64,000 nucleotides of DNA from Rhodoferax potami (lineage in GTDB: Bacteria; Pseudomonadota; Gammaproteobacteria; Burkholderiales; Burkholderiaceae_C): contig NZ_JAVBIK010000001.1 of NCBI RefSeq assembly GCF_032193805.1, positions 682,001 through 746,000 of the forward strand, read 5' to 3'. Both the position numbers and the translations under genes were made by a program. This document shows, piece by piece, positions 1-8,583 of this stretch (position 1 is the stretch's first letter; every line of letters begins with the position of its first letter). Under the pieces are notes generated by a model that saw nothing but the letters and a program-made list of their open reading frames with translations, was not told the DNA's origin and ran no database searches.

Positions 1-995
1 TCGCTGCCCTTGGCGGCAATGTCTGCGTCGGACGGTGCGTTGAACGCGGTGGGCTCAGGCGCAAAGCGGAAGGCATCCGCCTTGGCGACACCGGCTTCGG
101 CCGGGTACATCCACATGTCGGTCTGCATCGCGGTCTGCACAGCCGGGGACCGCATGAACTCGACAAACTTTTCGGCCGCAGGGCGCTGTTTGCCGCCCTT
201 GACCAAGGCAACACCTTCGACCTGGCGGAACACAGCGCCCGGCAAGCTCAGGGAGGCTGTCGGCGGCTCGCTCAACTTGGTCTTGCTGTAGAACACTTCA
301 GCCGCCGGGCTGGTGGCGTAGCTCACCACGATGGGGTGTTTGCCACCGTTCTGGCTGAACTCGGTGTAGTAGGCCTCGGTCCAGCCCTTGGCCACTTTCA
401 GGCCGTTGGCGCGCAACTTGGCCCAAAAATCAAACGCTTTGTCCTCGCCCATGGCGCCGATGGTGGAGAGCAAAAATGCATAGCCGGGGCTGCTGGTGGC
501 CGGGTTTTGCACGACCAGCAATTTGGCGTAGGCGGGTTGGGTCAGGTCATCCAGCGTTTTGGGCACGGCCACGCCGTTTTTGGCGAACCAGGCTTTGTCG
601 TAGTTCAGGGTCACATAACCGTAGTCCACCGGCACCAGCGGGGCCGGCAACTCAGCGGCGGGTTTGCGCCCGGCGGCGGCAGTTGTGCTGGTGTCCAGCA
701 CGCCGGCAGCCAGCGCCTTGGGGGCAAACGCGTTGTCAATGCCGTAGACCACATCAGCAATCGGGTTGGCTTTGGTCAGGATCAGCTTGTTGAGCATTTC
801 ACCGGCGTCGCCGCCTTTGGTGATGCGCAGCTTGACGCCGTTGTCTTTTTCAAACTGCGCCAACAAGGGCTTGGGCACAGTGAAGGAGCTGTGGGTCAAA
901 ACCCGCAGGTCAGCGGCGTTGGCGGCGGTCAGGCCCGCAGTCAGCAGGGCGGCGCCCAGAGTGGTCTTGAAAAACGAAAAAATCCCGTGTGGCAT
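1..995 (-). CDS. thiB: Thiamine ABC transporter substrate-binding protein (3' end outside window)
   Basis: Periplasmic thiamine-binding component of a thiamine/TPP ABC importer. The frame reads from ATG at 995 off the left edge, giving about 331 residues without a stop; only a short C-terminus is missing. A signal peptide covers about residues 1-28 (MPHGIFSFFKTTLGAALL then ...TAANAA). The mature part has ThiB-type segments: RVLTHSSF, ADVVYGIDN, PVDYGYVTLNYD, GWTEAYYTEF, VVSYATSPA and MWMYPAEA. A purine-rich ribosome site (aagagag) lies just before the ATG. The leader carries a TPP riboswitch, which independently supports a thiamine role over iron or another ligand. The permease and ATPase genes would be expected beyond the left edge. 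Confidence 0.88.
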   Translation of the reverse strand, partial: MPHGIFSFFKTTLGAALLTAGLTAANAADLRVLTHSSFTVPKPLLAQFEKDNGVKLRITKGGDAGEMLNKLILTKANPIADVVYGIDNAFAPKALAAGVLDTSTTAAAGRKPAAELPAPLVPVDYGYVTLNYDKAWFAKNGVAVPKTLDDLTQPAYAKLLVVQNPATSSPGYAFLLSTIGAMGEDKAFDFWAKLRANGLKVAKGWTEAYYTEFSQNGGKHPIVVSYATSPAAEVFYSKTKLSEPPTASLSLPGAVFRQVEGVALVKGGKQRPAAEKFVEFMRSPAVQTAMQTDMWMYPAEAGVAKADAFRFAPEPTAFNAPSDADIAAKGS

Positions 996-1053
996 GGTGT
1001 GCTCTCTTTTCAATGCGCCGGCGGGGGTCGCATTCAAAAACCGGCACCCGCAA

Positions 1054-1146
1054 AGGGGGATCAGGCTTCGCACGCTTCCTACGCTGGCATAACCCAGATC
1101 AGGTACATGGGGTATTTCTCAGTCCTGTGAAGGACACCCCCGGTGG
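1054..1146 (-). promoter_or_regulatory. TPP riboswitch (THI element) upstream of thiB
   Basis: Read on the minus strand, the leader contains the hallmark TPP aptamer segments in order: a G-rich P1 strand (GGGGGTGTCC), ACTGAGA, ACCTGATCTGGGTTATGCC, then GCGTAGGAAG, with a closing strand ATCCCCC that can pair with the first. About 60 bases of expression platform follow before the thiB ATG, including GC-rich complementary tracts (gcgggt... and ...acccccgc) that could switch pairing and mask the ribosome site. Repression of thiB when TPP is plentiful follows from the family; the switching mechanism (translation or termination) is inferred. Confidence 0.93.
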
Positions 1147-1185
1147 AATCGGTGATTGTAGGCTTTCAGTCCATGGCTGCATGCG

Positions 1186-1487
1186 CTAGCCCCAAAAAAC
1201 CGGTTTGTAGACCATCAGATAGAACACGGCCAGCATGGCCGCAAAGGCCGGATAGCCCAAGGCTTCCCAACGGCGGTCATAGTCCCAGTGCACCCCCTGC
1301 AAGGCATGTCCATTCTCGTGGGCATCTTTTGCCAGAGCCGCCATGCGGATCTGCAAACCAACCACCGGCATCCAGCACGAACCCTGTTGCGGGCTGAACT
1401 ATCGCTGCAGGCGTGGTAAGCCACCAGCCGGCGCGCACGACCAATCGGGTCACCACCGCCTGCGCCGCAACGACCCCGCTGCGGTGG
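1186..1487 (-). pseudogene. Remnant of a DUF2269-type membrane protein gene
   Basis: Two pieces of a DUF2269-like integral membrane protein lie here in different frames. The first (about 1390-1487) reads VVTRLVVRAGWWLTTPAA then IVQPATGF. The second (1186 to about 1400) reads CWMPVVGLQIRMAALAKDA and ends MLAVFYLMVYKPVFWG before a stop at 1186. Intact family members have roughly 35 more residues between these blocks and an N-terminal helix that is absent here. An internal deletion with a frame change plus loss of the 5' end is therefore the simplest reading. The fragment joins directly onto the remains of the DoxX-like gene upstream. I do not expect a functional product. Confidence 0.7.
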
Positions 1488-1772
1488 TTCAGTCGGTGTC
1501 AGGAGCGTAGCGACAACTGTCATGAGCAACATGGCAAGAAGTGCTACAAAAAAGACACGGCGCCCCGGTTTCCACCACTAGAGCACGCCAAGAGTCAGGT
1601 CCAGCGCAGCGCCACTCCACACCGGAACATTGGCAAGAAGCGGATCCGCAATGCCGCCCGCAAGCAACAACGCGTAGCTCTGCCCGTCCAGCTCCCACGC
1701 ATTGCAAATTGCGGTGAGTAGCCACACCAACACCAAGCCATAGCGCAGTAAATCCCGATCAGCAAGAGACAT
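1488..1772 (-). pseudogene. DoxX-like membrane protein gene, interrupted by an in-frame TAG and truncated
   Basis: The frame starts at ATG 1772, overlapping the end of the SRPBCC gene by 14 bases, and encodes DoxX-like helices (LLRYGLVLVWLLTAICNAWE, then SGAALDLTLGVL). It meets a TAG at 1578-1580. The same frame continues beyond that stop with family-like sequence (WWKPGRRVFFVALLAMLLMT, VVATLLTPT), so the TAG sits inside the gene. After about 1488 the expected C-terminal helix is missing and DUF2269-derived sequence begins. A nonsense change (for example from TTG) plus a deletion explains this. A 64-residue truncated product is possible but unlikely to work. Confidence 0.72.
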
Positions 1773-2265
1773 CACGTCTCCCTTGGGCTTGCCACTGTTC
1801 AACGTCAGAAGCATGCTGGGCCAAAAACGACTGCAAGCGCGCAAAGCGCTTCCGCGTCTGGTACCTGAAAACGGCGTCAATCAGAGGTTCGATGCATCGC
1901 ATCAGAAACCCGGGCCCGGCTTGAAGTGTGTAGGTGTACAAAAGAATGGAGCGACCCTCCCCACTATCCCTGTGGCGCATGGAAGCGGCCCAACGTGAAA
2001 AAGGAAAAGCGGTCCCCACCATGGTCGCAGCCGCCAATGAGGGTGGCGAGTAGCTGACAAAGCGGGTGTGCATGGATAAGCTTTGCATCCAGCCCTTGCC
2101 ACCGCTAACCGTAACCGCCCCGACCGACGGGCACGGCGCACCACCTTCAACCCGTGTGTTCTTGACCAAAGAGTCCCAGCGTAGCCGCCACGCGTGGTAA
2201 TGGAATGCATCAAACACCACTTCGGACGGAGCGGGCATCTGAAATTCAAATTTGCCGTGAGCCAT
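1759..2265 (-). CDS. SRPBCC-fold protein (polyketide cyclase/START-like)
   Basis: A 168-residue protein that looks like a small-ligand-binding helix-grip (SRPBCC) protein: an N-terminal strand with a PxxxVFDAFHYHAWRLRWD segment, a central beta region, and a long C-terminal helix (ALIDAVFRYQTRKRFARLQ-like). It has no signal peptide. It starts 4 bases after the stop of the upstream saccharopine-dehydrogenase-like gene, so the two are almost certainly co-transcribed, and its 3' end overlaps the start of the broken DoxX-like gene. The ligand is unknown. The family assignment rests on overall pattern only. Confidence 0.65.
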   Translation of the reverse strand: MAHGKFEFQMPAPSEVVFDAFHYHAWRLRWDSLVKNTRVEGGAPCPSVGAVTVSGGKGWMQSLSMHTRFVSYSPPSLAAATMVGTAFPFSRWAASMRHRDSGEGRSILLYTYTLQAGPGFLMRCIEPLIDAVFRYQTRKRFARLQSFLAQHASDVEQWQAQGRRDVSC

Positions 2266-2269
2266 GGTC

Positions 2270-3382
2270 TCAACGCTCCTCTACGACCTGAGTCACCATG
2301 CCCCATTTCGCAAACTCAGGGCTGAATTCTTCCAAGGCCACAAGGCCCATGGCAGGGTAAGCCCCCGCCGTGAAGCGCTGACCTGAAGCCAGTTTCCGGG
2401 CCAGCAGAATGGCGGCCATGCAAGGAATTTCCGGCCCATGGTCATGGTCCGCGGCAATGTGCCAGGAGCGTTTCAGGGAGTTGCCATCCACACCCTTTCC
2501 GGAAACCCGGACGACCATCCCACCTAACGCCGAGCCAAAGGGGTCAAAACACTTTGCACCCGCGTTCAGGGCCCCGGCCAGAGCAGCAGGATTGGGGAAC
2601 GCCCGATGGCGACGCAGCCAGGCCATGGCGGCAAACACTCTCTGCGCCAAGGTCACTTCTACAGCCGCACGGAATTCGACACGATTGCGCACGGCGTAGT
2701 GCGAAGGAAATAGCTCCAGGTCCGGGATATCACAGGGCGAGCCAAGGCGAGCCTTCAAGCCGCGTATCTCTACAGGCTGCGGATCGCCCCAACCGGTGAG
2801 CGACTGCCACTGTCCGTTGCGCCAGACCTGGATCGCTTCGCCACAATAGCCGAGCACCGCCCGCATGGTGGCCACGCCTCGTGGAGCAGTCTGGGCGGGC
2901 GCGATGCAAATGTCGATGGTCTCCACAGTTTGCCATCCGGCACAGAGTGCATTCACCACGGCTGACGACAACGCTGGCACTGTGCTTGCGCCACAGATGG
3001 CTACGCGGTCAAGCGCTTTGAATTCCGCGTCCAAGGCCGGTGCGAAATCGCACACAAAACGACGGCCGTCCGCCAGATCGATGTAATGTGCGCCGGCTTG
3101 CCCACAAGCACGCGCCACCGCGTAGTCCTGCCCCTGAAAGGGGCCTGCGGTGTGAATCAGCAACTCAACGTTCAAATCGGCCAAGACCCGTGAGAAGTCG
3201 GAACTGTGCATATCCACTGCCACACCACGGACACGGTCCCGTGCGGGTATGGTTTCCACAAAATTCTGTGCTGCGAGCCCGTCCCTGCCGGCGACCAGCA
3301 GCTCTATGGAGGGTGAGCCCGCCAATGCCCGGCTAATACGTGCGCCGAAATTCCCGTACCCGCCCAAAACCATGACCCGCAT
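2270..3382 (-). CDS. Saccharopine dehydrogenase-like NAD(P)-binding protein
   Basis: A 370-residue cytoplasmic protein with an N-terminal Rossmann fold (MRVMVLGGYGNFGARISRAL, glycine pattern GGYGNFG) and a family-typical AGPFQGQDYAVARAC then YIDLADGR segment. I chose ATG 3382 because GGGAG lies upstream and the Rossmann strand begins there; upstream in-frame starts would add an unlikely tail. It is the first gene of a minus-strand operon with the SRPBCC gene and the DoxX/DUF2269 remnants. The substrate is unknown; lysine metabolism should not be assumed from the family name. Confidence 0.78.
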   Translation of the reverse strand: MRVMVLGGYGNFGARISRALAGSPSIELLVAGRDGLAAQNFVETIPARDRVRGVAVDMHSSDFSRVLADLNVELLIHTAGPFQGQDYAVARACGQAGAHYIDLADGRRFVCDFAPALDAEFKALDRVAICGASTVPALSSAVVNALCAGWQTVETIDICIAPAQTAPRGVATMRAVLGYCGEAIQVWRNGQWQSLTGWGDPQPVEIRGLKARLGSPCDIPDLELFPSHYAVRNRVEFRAAVEVTLAQRVFAAMAWLRRHRAFPNPAALAGALNAGAKCFDPFGSALGGMVVRVSGKGVDGNSLKRSWHIAADHDHGPEIPCMAAILLARKLASGQRFTAGAYPAMGLVALEEFSPEFAKWGMVTQVVEER

Positions 3383-3466
3383 GCCCGCTCCCTCTGATTC
3401 ATCGTTGGCAACTTTCCGATCTCCACTATAGAGCCTGCGGTATCGGTGAAATTGCACAATCGCCCC

Positions 3467-6130
3467 ATGTTCCAGAACTTCCGGCGCCCCGCTGGGCCTT
3501 TGTGGCCCCTACTTTGCACTTTCTCGTGGCAAGAGCTGCGCCACCACCCGTGGCGCAATGCAGCGGCGGTGGTGTCGGTGATGCTGGGGGTGGCGCTGGC
3601 GTTTTCGGTGCACCTGATCAATGCCTCCGCGCTGGACGAGTTCTCGCAGGCGGTGCGCTCAGTGGGCGGGCAGCCCGACCTGGAGCTGCGCCCGGCCAAC
3701 CCGCAACAAGGTGTGCCGCTGGATCTGTGGGGCCGCTTGCAACAAGACCCCGATGTTGCGCTGGCCTCCCCAGTCCTGGAACTCAGCACCTACGCCCTGC
3801 CCGCCGATGCCGGGGGCAAACGCGTGTTGCTGCGGGTGGTGGGCATCGACACCCTGCAAGTAGCAGCGGTGGCCCCGGATTTGCTGCCCCGGCCTCTGGC
3901 AAGTGACGATACAACCGATGCTGACGGCGCTGCCCCGGACCGGCTCGCTTTTTTCGCGCCTGACACCGTGTTTTTGAACCCGATGGCGCGCCAACAGTTG
4001 CAGGGCAACACGGTGCGGCTGCAAATGGGCTTGCAACTACGCACCGTGCGGGTCGCCGGCAGTGTGGCTGCCGGGGGCGGCCCCCTGGCGGTGATGGACA
4101 TTGCCGCGGTGCAAGACTTGTTTGGGGTGGGTGAGCGCATCAGCCGCCTCGACCTAAGGCTGCGTGCCGGAGCCAACCGCCAGGCGGTGCAACAGCGTCT
4201 GCAAAACGCTGCAGATTGGCCGCAGGGCCTGAGTCTGCGCGAACCCGGCGACGCGGTGAGCCGCATCAGCAACCTGTCGCGCGCCTACCGGGTGAACCTG
4301 ACGGTGCTGGCCCTGGTGGCGCTGTTCACCGGTGGCTTTTTGGTCTATTCGGTGCTGGCTCTCAGCGTGAGCCGGCGCTCACAGCAATTTGCCCTGCTGG
4401 CGGTGCTGGGCCTCACGGGCGCACAGCGGCTGCGCTTGGTGGTGCTGGAGGCTGCCGCACTGGGGGTCTTGGGTAGCGCCCTGGGCCTCGCACTGGGCAC
4501 CGGCCTGGCAGCTTTGGCCTTGCGGCTGCTGGGGGGTGACTTGGGCGGAGGCTATTTCAGCGGTGCAGCACCCGCCCTGCAGTGGAGCCCGGTGGCCGCA
4601 GTGATTTTTGGCGCCCTCGGTACCACTGCGGCACTCCTGGGGGCTTGGGGCCCGGCCCGGTTGGCCCAACAACTCCCCCCCGCCCAAACCCTTAAGGGCT
4701 TGGGCCATGCGCACACCCGTAGCCACGCCACCCGCTGGGGCCTGGCCCTCATGGGTGCAGGCGGCGTACTGGCGCTGCTGCCTCCGGTGTGGGACATGCC
4801 GCTGGCAGCCTACCTGAGCGTGGCCGCCCTGCTGCTGGGCGGCATCTTGAGCCTGCCGGCCGCCGTGGGCGTGGTGCTGGACCGCATTGCGCCAATGTTT
4901 GCGCGCCGCTTGCTGCCCTTGCTGGCGGTGGAGCGCGCCCGGCGGGTGCGGGAGAGTGCAGCGGTCGCCGTGAGTGGCGTGGTCGCCGCGCTCAGCCTGG
5001 CGGTTGCTCTAACGGTGATGGTGGCGAGCTTTCGCGGCTCAGTGATGGATTGGCTGGACCAGGTGCTGCCCGCCGACCTGTACCTGCGCACCGCCGGCAG
5101 CGGCAGCGCCACAGAAACCGCCTTTCTGGACCCGGCCTTTGTGGCACAAGCCGCCGCGCTGCCCGGCGTGGCCCGCGCCACCACCCAGCGCACGCTGAGC
5201 GTGTCGCTCAGTGCCACACAGCCCCCGGTTGCACTGATCTCCCGCCCCTTGCGCGACCCGCAAAGCGGCAACCTGAATCTGCCGCTGGTGGGCGATGTGC
5301 GAACAGTGCCGGCCGGTCATATTGCGATCTATGTGAGCGAGGCCATGGTGGACCTGTATGGCGCTCAGCTGGGGCAACCGTTTCCGGCCCTACAGCGTGC
5401 TTTTATGCCAAATAAGGCTGTAGCCCAAGCGGGAAATGCGGGAGTAGCTCCTTTTTTTGTAGCAGGCATATGGCGGGACTATGCCCGCCAAACCGGGGCG
5501 ATCACCCTTGATCAGGCAGACTTTGCCCGCCTGAGCCAAGACACACGGGTCAACGACATGGCGTTCTGGCTCGACGATGGCACCGATGCCGGCGCACTGC
5601 AGGCCCGCATGCGTGCACTGGCCGACCAACTGGCCAACACGCCGGCTGGCGAAGCCGGTGAATTACTGGAGTTCAGCTCCGCCCGCGAGATCCGGACCAT
5701 CAGTTTGAAGATTTTTGACCGCAGCTTTGCGGTGACTTATTGGCTGCAGGCCGTGGCCATCGGCATCGGCTTGTTCGGGGTGGCTGCCAGCTTCAGTGCG
5801 CAGGTGCTGGCGCGGCGCAAGGAGTTCGGGCTGCTGGTGCATCTGGGGCTGACACGGCAGCAGATATTGCGGGTGGTGGCCCTGGAGGGCGCCGCCTGGA
5901 CCAGTATGGGTGCGCTGGCGGGCGTGGCGCTAGGCCTGGCAGTCGCGGTGGTGTTGGTGCACGTGGTCAACCCGCAAAGCTTTCACTGGACCATGGAGCT
6001 GGCCCTGCCTTGGGCGCGGCTGGCGGCCCTGGCTGGGGCTGTCGTGCTGGCTGGCACTGCTACCGCCTGGCTGGCCGGGCGGGCGGCGGCGGGGCGGGAT
6101 GCCGTGATGGCTGTCAAAGAGGACTGGTAA
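3467..6130 (+). CDS. FtsX/MacB-type ABC transporter permease (YbbP/AttF-like)
   Basis: An 887-residue inner-membrane protein of the large FtsX-like permease class. It has an N-terminal helix (about 25-45), a periplasmic domain, a first block of three to four helices (about 280-400), two further helices and a second periplasmic domain, then a C-terminal block (about 760-885) with the FtsX signature region FGLLVHLGLTRQQILRVVALEG (in part). ATG 3467 is preferred over an in-frame GTG at 3446. No ATPase gene is adjacent, although these permeases need one. An AttH/CrtC-like partner type is encoded at 12468, separated by the gluconate and LysR genes. Codons at about 5415-5468 come from a dispersed repeat. 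Confidence 0.82.
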   Translation: MFQNFRRPAGPLWPLLCTFSWQELRHHPWRNAAAVVSVMLGVALAFSVHLINASALDEFSQAVRSVGGQPDLELRPANPQQGVPLDLWGRLQQDPDVALASPVLELSTYALPADAGGKRVLLRVVGIDTLQVAAVAPDLLPRPLASDDTTDADGAAPDRLAFFAPDTVFLNPMARQQLQGNTVRLQMGLQLRTVRVAGSVAAGGGPLAVMDIAAVQDLFGVGERISRLDLRLRAGANRQAVQQRLQNAADWPQGLSLREPGDAVSRISNLSRAYRVNLTVLALVALFTGGFLVYSVLALSVSRRSQQFALLAVLGLTGAQRLRLVVLEAAALGVLGSALGLALGTGLAALALRLLGGDLGGGYFSGAAPALQWSPVAAVIFGALGTTAALLGAWGPARLAQQLPPAQTLKGLGHAHTRSHATRWGLALMGAGGVLALLPPVWDMPLAAYLSVAALLLGGILSLPAAVGVVLDRIAPMFARRLLPLLAVERARRVRESAAVAVSGVVAALSLAVALTVMVASFRGSVMDWLDQVLPADLYLRTAGSGSATETAFLDPAFVAQAAALPGVARATTQRTLSVSLSATQPPVALISRPLRDPQSGNLNLPLVGDVRTVPAGHIAIYVSEAMVDLYGAQLGQPFPALQRAFMPNKAVAQAGNAGVAPFFVAGIWRDYARQTGAITLDQADFARLSQDTRVNDMAFWLDDGTDAGALQARMRALADQLANTPAGEAGELLEFSSAREIRTISLKIFDRSFAVTYWLQAVAIGIGLFGVAASFSAQVLARRKEFGLLVHLGLTRQQILRVVALEGAAWTSMGALAGVALGLAVAVVLVHVVNPQSFHWTMELALPWARLAALAGAVVLAGTATAWLAGRAAAGRDAVMAVKEDW
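5415..5468 (+). repeat. Dispersed palindromic element, copy within the FtsX-type permease gene
   Basis: The segment contains AAGCGGGAAATGCGGGAGTA then GCTCC, a T-run and GTAGC, which aligns with the other copies in this window (TGCGC-rrg-yAGCT-(A/T)8-ATAGC). It is translated as part of NKAVAQAGNAGVAPFFVAG, just before the conserved-looking WRDYARQ of the second periplasmic domain. Confidence 0.55.
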
Positions 6131-6168
6131 GTTAGCGCCTTTGCAGGCGTGTCCGACCAGCCGCTCCC

Positions 6169-6200
6169 ATATCGCCCCGATATCGCCCCGATATCGCCGC
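6169..6200. repeat. Tandem 11-bp repeat between convergent genes
   Basis: ATATCGCCCCG occurs twice head to tail (6169-6179, 6180-6190), followed by a partial third unit ATATCGCCGC. It fills the gap between the stop of the FtsX-type permease and the stop of dctP. A small stem (GCGCCTTTGCAGGCG-like) lies just before it at about 6134-6150. No clear T-run terminator is present. Confidence 0.7.
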
Positions 6201-6205
6201 AGCGC

Positions 6206-7237
6206 TTATTTTTTGCCGCGGATTTTGGCCAGCTCGGCTTGGGCTTCGTTCCACAAGTCCATGCCGATATCAGCACCGATAGTGGCGTACACCCGGGTCA
6301 ACTTGTCGCGCATGCGTGCGGCCTCGGCGGGGGGCAACTCGTTGATCTGCATGCCCTTGGCCTTGAGGTCGGCGACTGCCTTGGCGGCTTCATCGCGGGT
6401 GTCTTTGCGTTCAAAATCGCGGCTCAGTTTGGCGGCGTCGCTCAGGATTTTTTGCTCGTCCTTGGAGAGCTGGTCCCACCATTTCTTGCTCACCAACACA
6501 ATCCACGGCGCGTAGACGTGGTTGGTCACGGTGACGTATTTCTGCACTTCGTAAAACTTGCTCGACAGAATGGTGTTGAAGGGGTTCTCCTGCCCGTCCA
6601 CGGTGTTGGTTTCCAGCGCGCTGAACAACTCTGAAAACGCCATGGGAACGGCATTGGCGCCCAGGGTCTTGAAGCTGTTCAGGTACACATTGTTTTGCAT
6701 CACGCGCAGCTTGATGCCCTCCAAGTCTTCGACCTTGTTGATCGCGCGCTTGCTATTGGTCAGGTTACGGAAACCGTTTTCCCAGTACACCAGCCCGACC
6801 AGGCCTTTGTCTTGCAATTTGTTGCGGATTTTGTCGCCCACAGGGCCATCCAACATGGCGTCGGCCTCTTTGGTGTTGCTGATCAAAAAGGGCGCATCCC
6901 ACAATGCCATTTCTTTGGTGATGCCGACCAGGGTGGCGGTGGAGCCGACCATCATTTCCTGCGCGCCGCCGATCAAAGACTGCTGCATTTGTGTATCGGG
7001 GCCGAGTGCTGCGGCACCGATGGCGCGCACTTTCATTTTGCCGCCCGAGGCTTTTTCAACCGCCTCGGCAAACACCTTGGCAGCGCGGCCCTGGTTGCTT
7101 TGCTCGTTGAGCCCGTAGCCGAAGCGGATCAGGCGGGGCTTGATGTCTTGCGCAAGCGCGGGCAGCGCGGCGCTGAACACAGCGGCGCCAGCCAGTGCCA
7201 GAACGGCACGACGGATGAGGGTGGTGGATGTTTTCAT
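6206..7237 (-). CDS. TRAP transporter substrate-binding protein (DctP family)
   Basis: Periplasmic receptor of a tripartite TRAP importer, 343 residues. A signal peptide spans about 1-29 (MKTSTTLIRRAVLALAGAA, ends PALAQ). DctP-family features follow: RFGYGLNEQSNQGRAAKVFA, the GxxQxMMVG block, the LRVMQNNVYLNSFKTLGANA binding helix and FSELFSALETNTVDGQENP. ATG 7237 is preferred because GGAG lies 9 bases upstream. It is the last gene of gntK-dctQ-dctM-dctP. The linkage to gluconokinase suggests gluconate or a related sugar acid as substrate; this is inference. Confidence 0.9.
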   Translation of the reverse strand: MKTSTTLIRRAVLALAGAAVFSAALPALAQDIKPRLIRFGYGLNEQSNQGRAAKVFAEAVEKASGGKMKVRAIGAAALGPDTQMQQSLIGGAQEMMVGSTATLVGITKEMALWDAPFLISNTKEADAMLDGPVGDKIRNKLQDKGLVGLVYWENGFRNLTNSKRAINKVEDLEGIKLRVMQNNVYLNSFKTLGANAVPMAFSELFSALETNTVDGQENPFNTILSSKFYEVQKYVTVTNHVYAPWIVLVSKKWWDQLSKDEQKILSDAAKLSRDFERKDTRDEAAKAVADLKAKGMQINELPPAEAARMRDKLTRVYATIGADIGMDLWNEAQAELAKIRGKK

Positions 7238-7286
7238 GGTGTGTCTCCAGGGTGGGTGTTGTTGTGACAAGAAAAAAGGTTTGGGC

Positions 7287-8579
7287 TCAGCGCATCCACG
7301 CGACCGGTGCGGTCACGATCTGCGGGAACAGCACGAAGAGCAGCAGAATCAGCACATAAGTGATCAAAAAGGGATTCACCCCCTGAATCACCCGGTGCAG
7401 CGGCAAGCGCCCGACGCCGGCCACCACATTGAGCACCGTGCCCACCGGCGGCGTGATCAGGCCGATGGCGCCATTGAGCACAAACATCAAGCCGAAATAG
7501 ACGGGGTCGATGCCGGCTTTCACCGCAATCGGCAGCATCACCGGCGCAAAAATCAGAATCGTGGGTGTCAGGTCCAAGGCAGTGCCCACCAGCACCAGCA
7601 CCAACATCATGACCAGCATCAGCAAGCGCGGGCTCTCCACCAGCGGCCCCAGCCATCCGGTCAGCACGCTGGGCAAATCGGCTAGCGTGATCATGTAGCT
7701 GGCCACTTGGGCACCGGCGCACAAGAACATGACGATGGCGGTGGTTTTGGCAGCGCGCACCAACACGCCGTACACCGCCGACACCTGCATTTCGCGGTGA
7801 ACGAACAGCGCCACCACCAGGGCATAAAACGCGGCCACCACCGCCGCTTCGGTGGGCGTGAAAACGCCGGTTTTCATGCCTCCGATGATGATGATCGGCA
7901 TCAACAGCGCCCAGAAGGCCTTGAGGGTGGCGTGCAAGCGCTCACTCAGGGGCAGCGGCTGCCCCTCGGGCAGGTCCAGGTTGCGCAGCACCAGCTTCCA
8001 GGCGACGATCAAGCCGGCCCCCATGATCAGCCCCGGAACGATGCCCGAGAGGAACAAGGACGATATGGAGGTATTGGTCGTCACGCCGTAAATCACAAAC
8101 GGCATGCTCGGCGGAATGATGGGCGCGATGATGCCGCCCGAGGCGATCAAGCCGGCCGAGGTGTGCATCGGGTAGCCCTGCTGGCGCATCATGGGCATCA
8201 AAATAGTGGCCAAAGCGGCGGTGTCTGCCAACGCCGACCCGCTCATGCTGGCCATGAGCACTGCAGCACCGATGGCCACAAAGCCCAGCCCGCCGCGAAT
8301 GTGCCCTACCCATGCCTGCGCCATGGTGATGATGCGCCGGCTAATGCCCCCGCTGTTCATCAGCTCACCGGCCAGAATGAAAAACGGCACCGCCAGCAGC
8401 GGAAAGCTGTCCACCCCTGCCACCAGGTTCTGGGCGAGCAACTGGGTGTCCCAGAAGTCCAGCACCCAGGCCATGCCGGCGCCGGTCAGGACCAGTGCCA
8501 AGCCCATGTTCATGCCAATGCCCATCAGGGTCAGCATGCCGACCGAGAACACCACAAACGCCAATGCTTCGTTGCTCAT
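7287..8579 (-). CDS. TRAP transporter large permease (DctM family)
   Basis: The 12-helix ion-coupled translocating subunit of the TRAP system, 430 residues, inner membrane. Family-typical features are the N-terminal MGIGMNMGLALVLTGAG region, PLLAVPFFILAGELMNSGG, GSALADTAALATILMPMM, ASGGIIAPIIPPSMPFVIYG and the C-terminal NGAIGLITPPVGTVLNVVAG. ATG 8579 (MSNEAL) is taken as the start. It begins 4 bases after the dctQ stop. Confidence 0.93.
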   Translation of the reverse strand: MSNEALAFVVFSVGMLTLMGIGMNMGLALVLTGAGMAWVLDFWDTQLLAQNLVAGVDSFPLLAVPFFILAGELMNSGGISRRIITMAQAWVGHIRGGLGFVAIGAAVLMASMSGSALADTAALATILMPMMRQQGYPMHTSAGLIASGGIIAPIIPPSMPFVIYGVTTNTSISSLFLSGIVPGLIMGAGLIVAWKLVLRNLDLPEGQPLPLSERLHATLKAFWALLMPIIIIGGMKTGVFTPTEAAVVAAFYALVVALFVHREMQVSAVYGVLVRAAKTTAIVMFLCAGAQVASYMITLADLPSVLTGWLGPLVESPRLLMLVMMLVLVLVGTALDLTPTILIFAPVMLPIAVKAGIDPVYFGLMFVLNGAIGLITPPVGTVLNVVAGVGRLPLHRVIQGVNPFLITYVLILLLFVLFPQIVTAPVAWMR

Positions 8580-8583
8580 GGCC

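Noticed and set aside
2270..3382. Lysine-degradation saccharopine dehydrogenase
   Set aside because: Only the NAD-binding fold is shared; context (SRPBCC, DoxX-like, DUF2269) does not suggest lysine catabolism.
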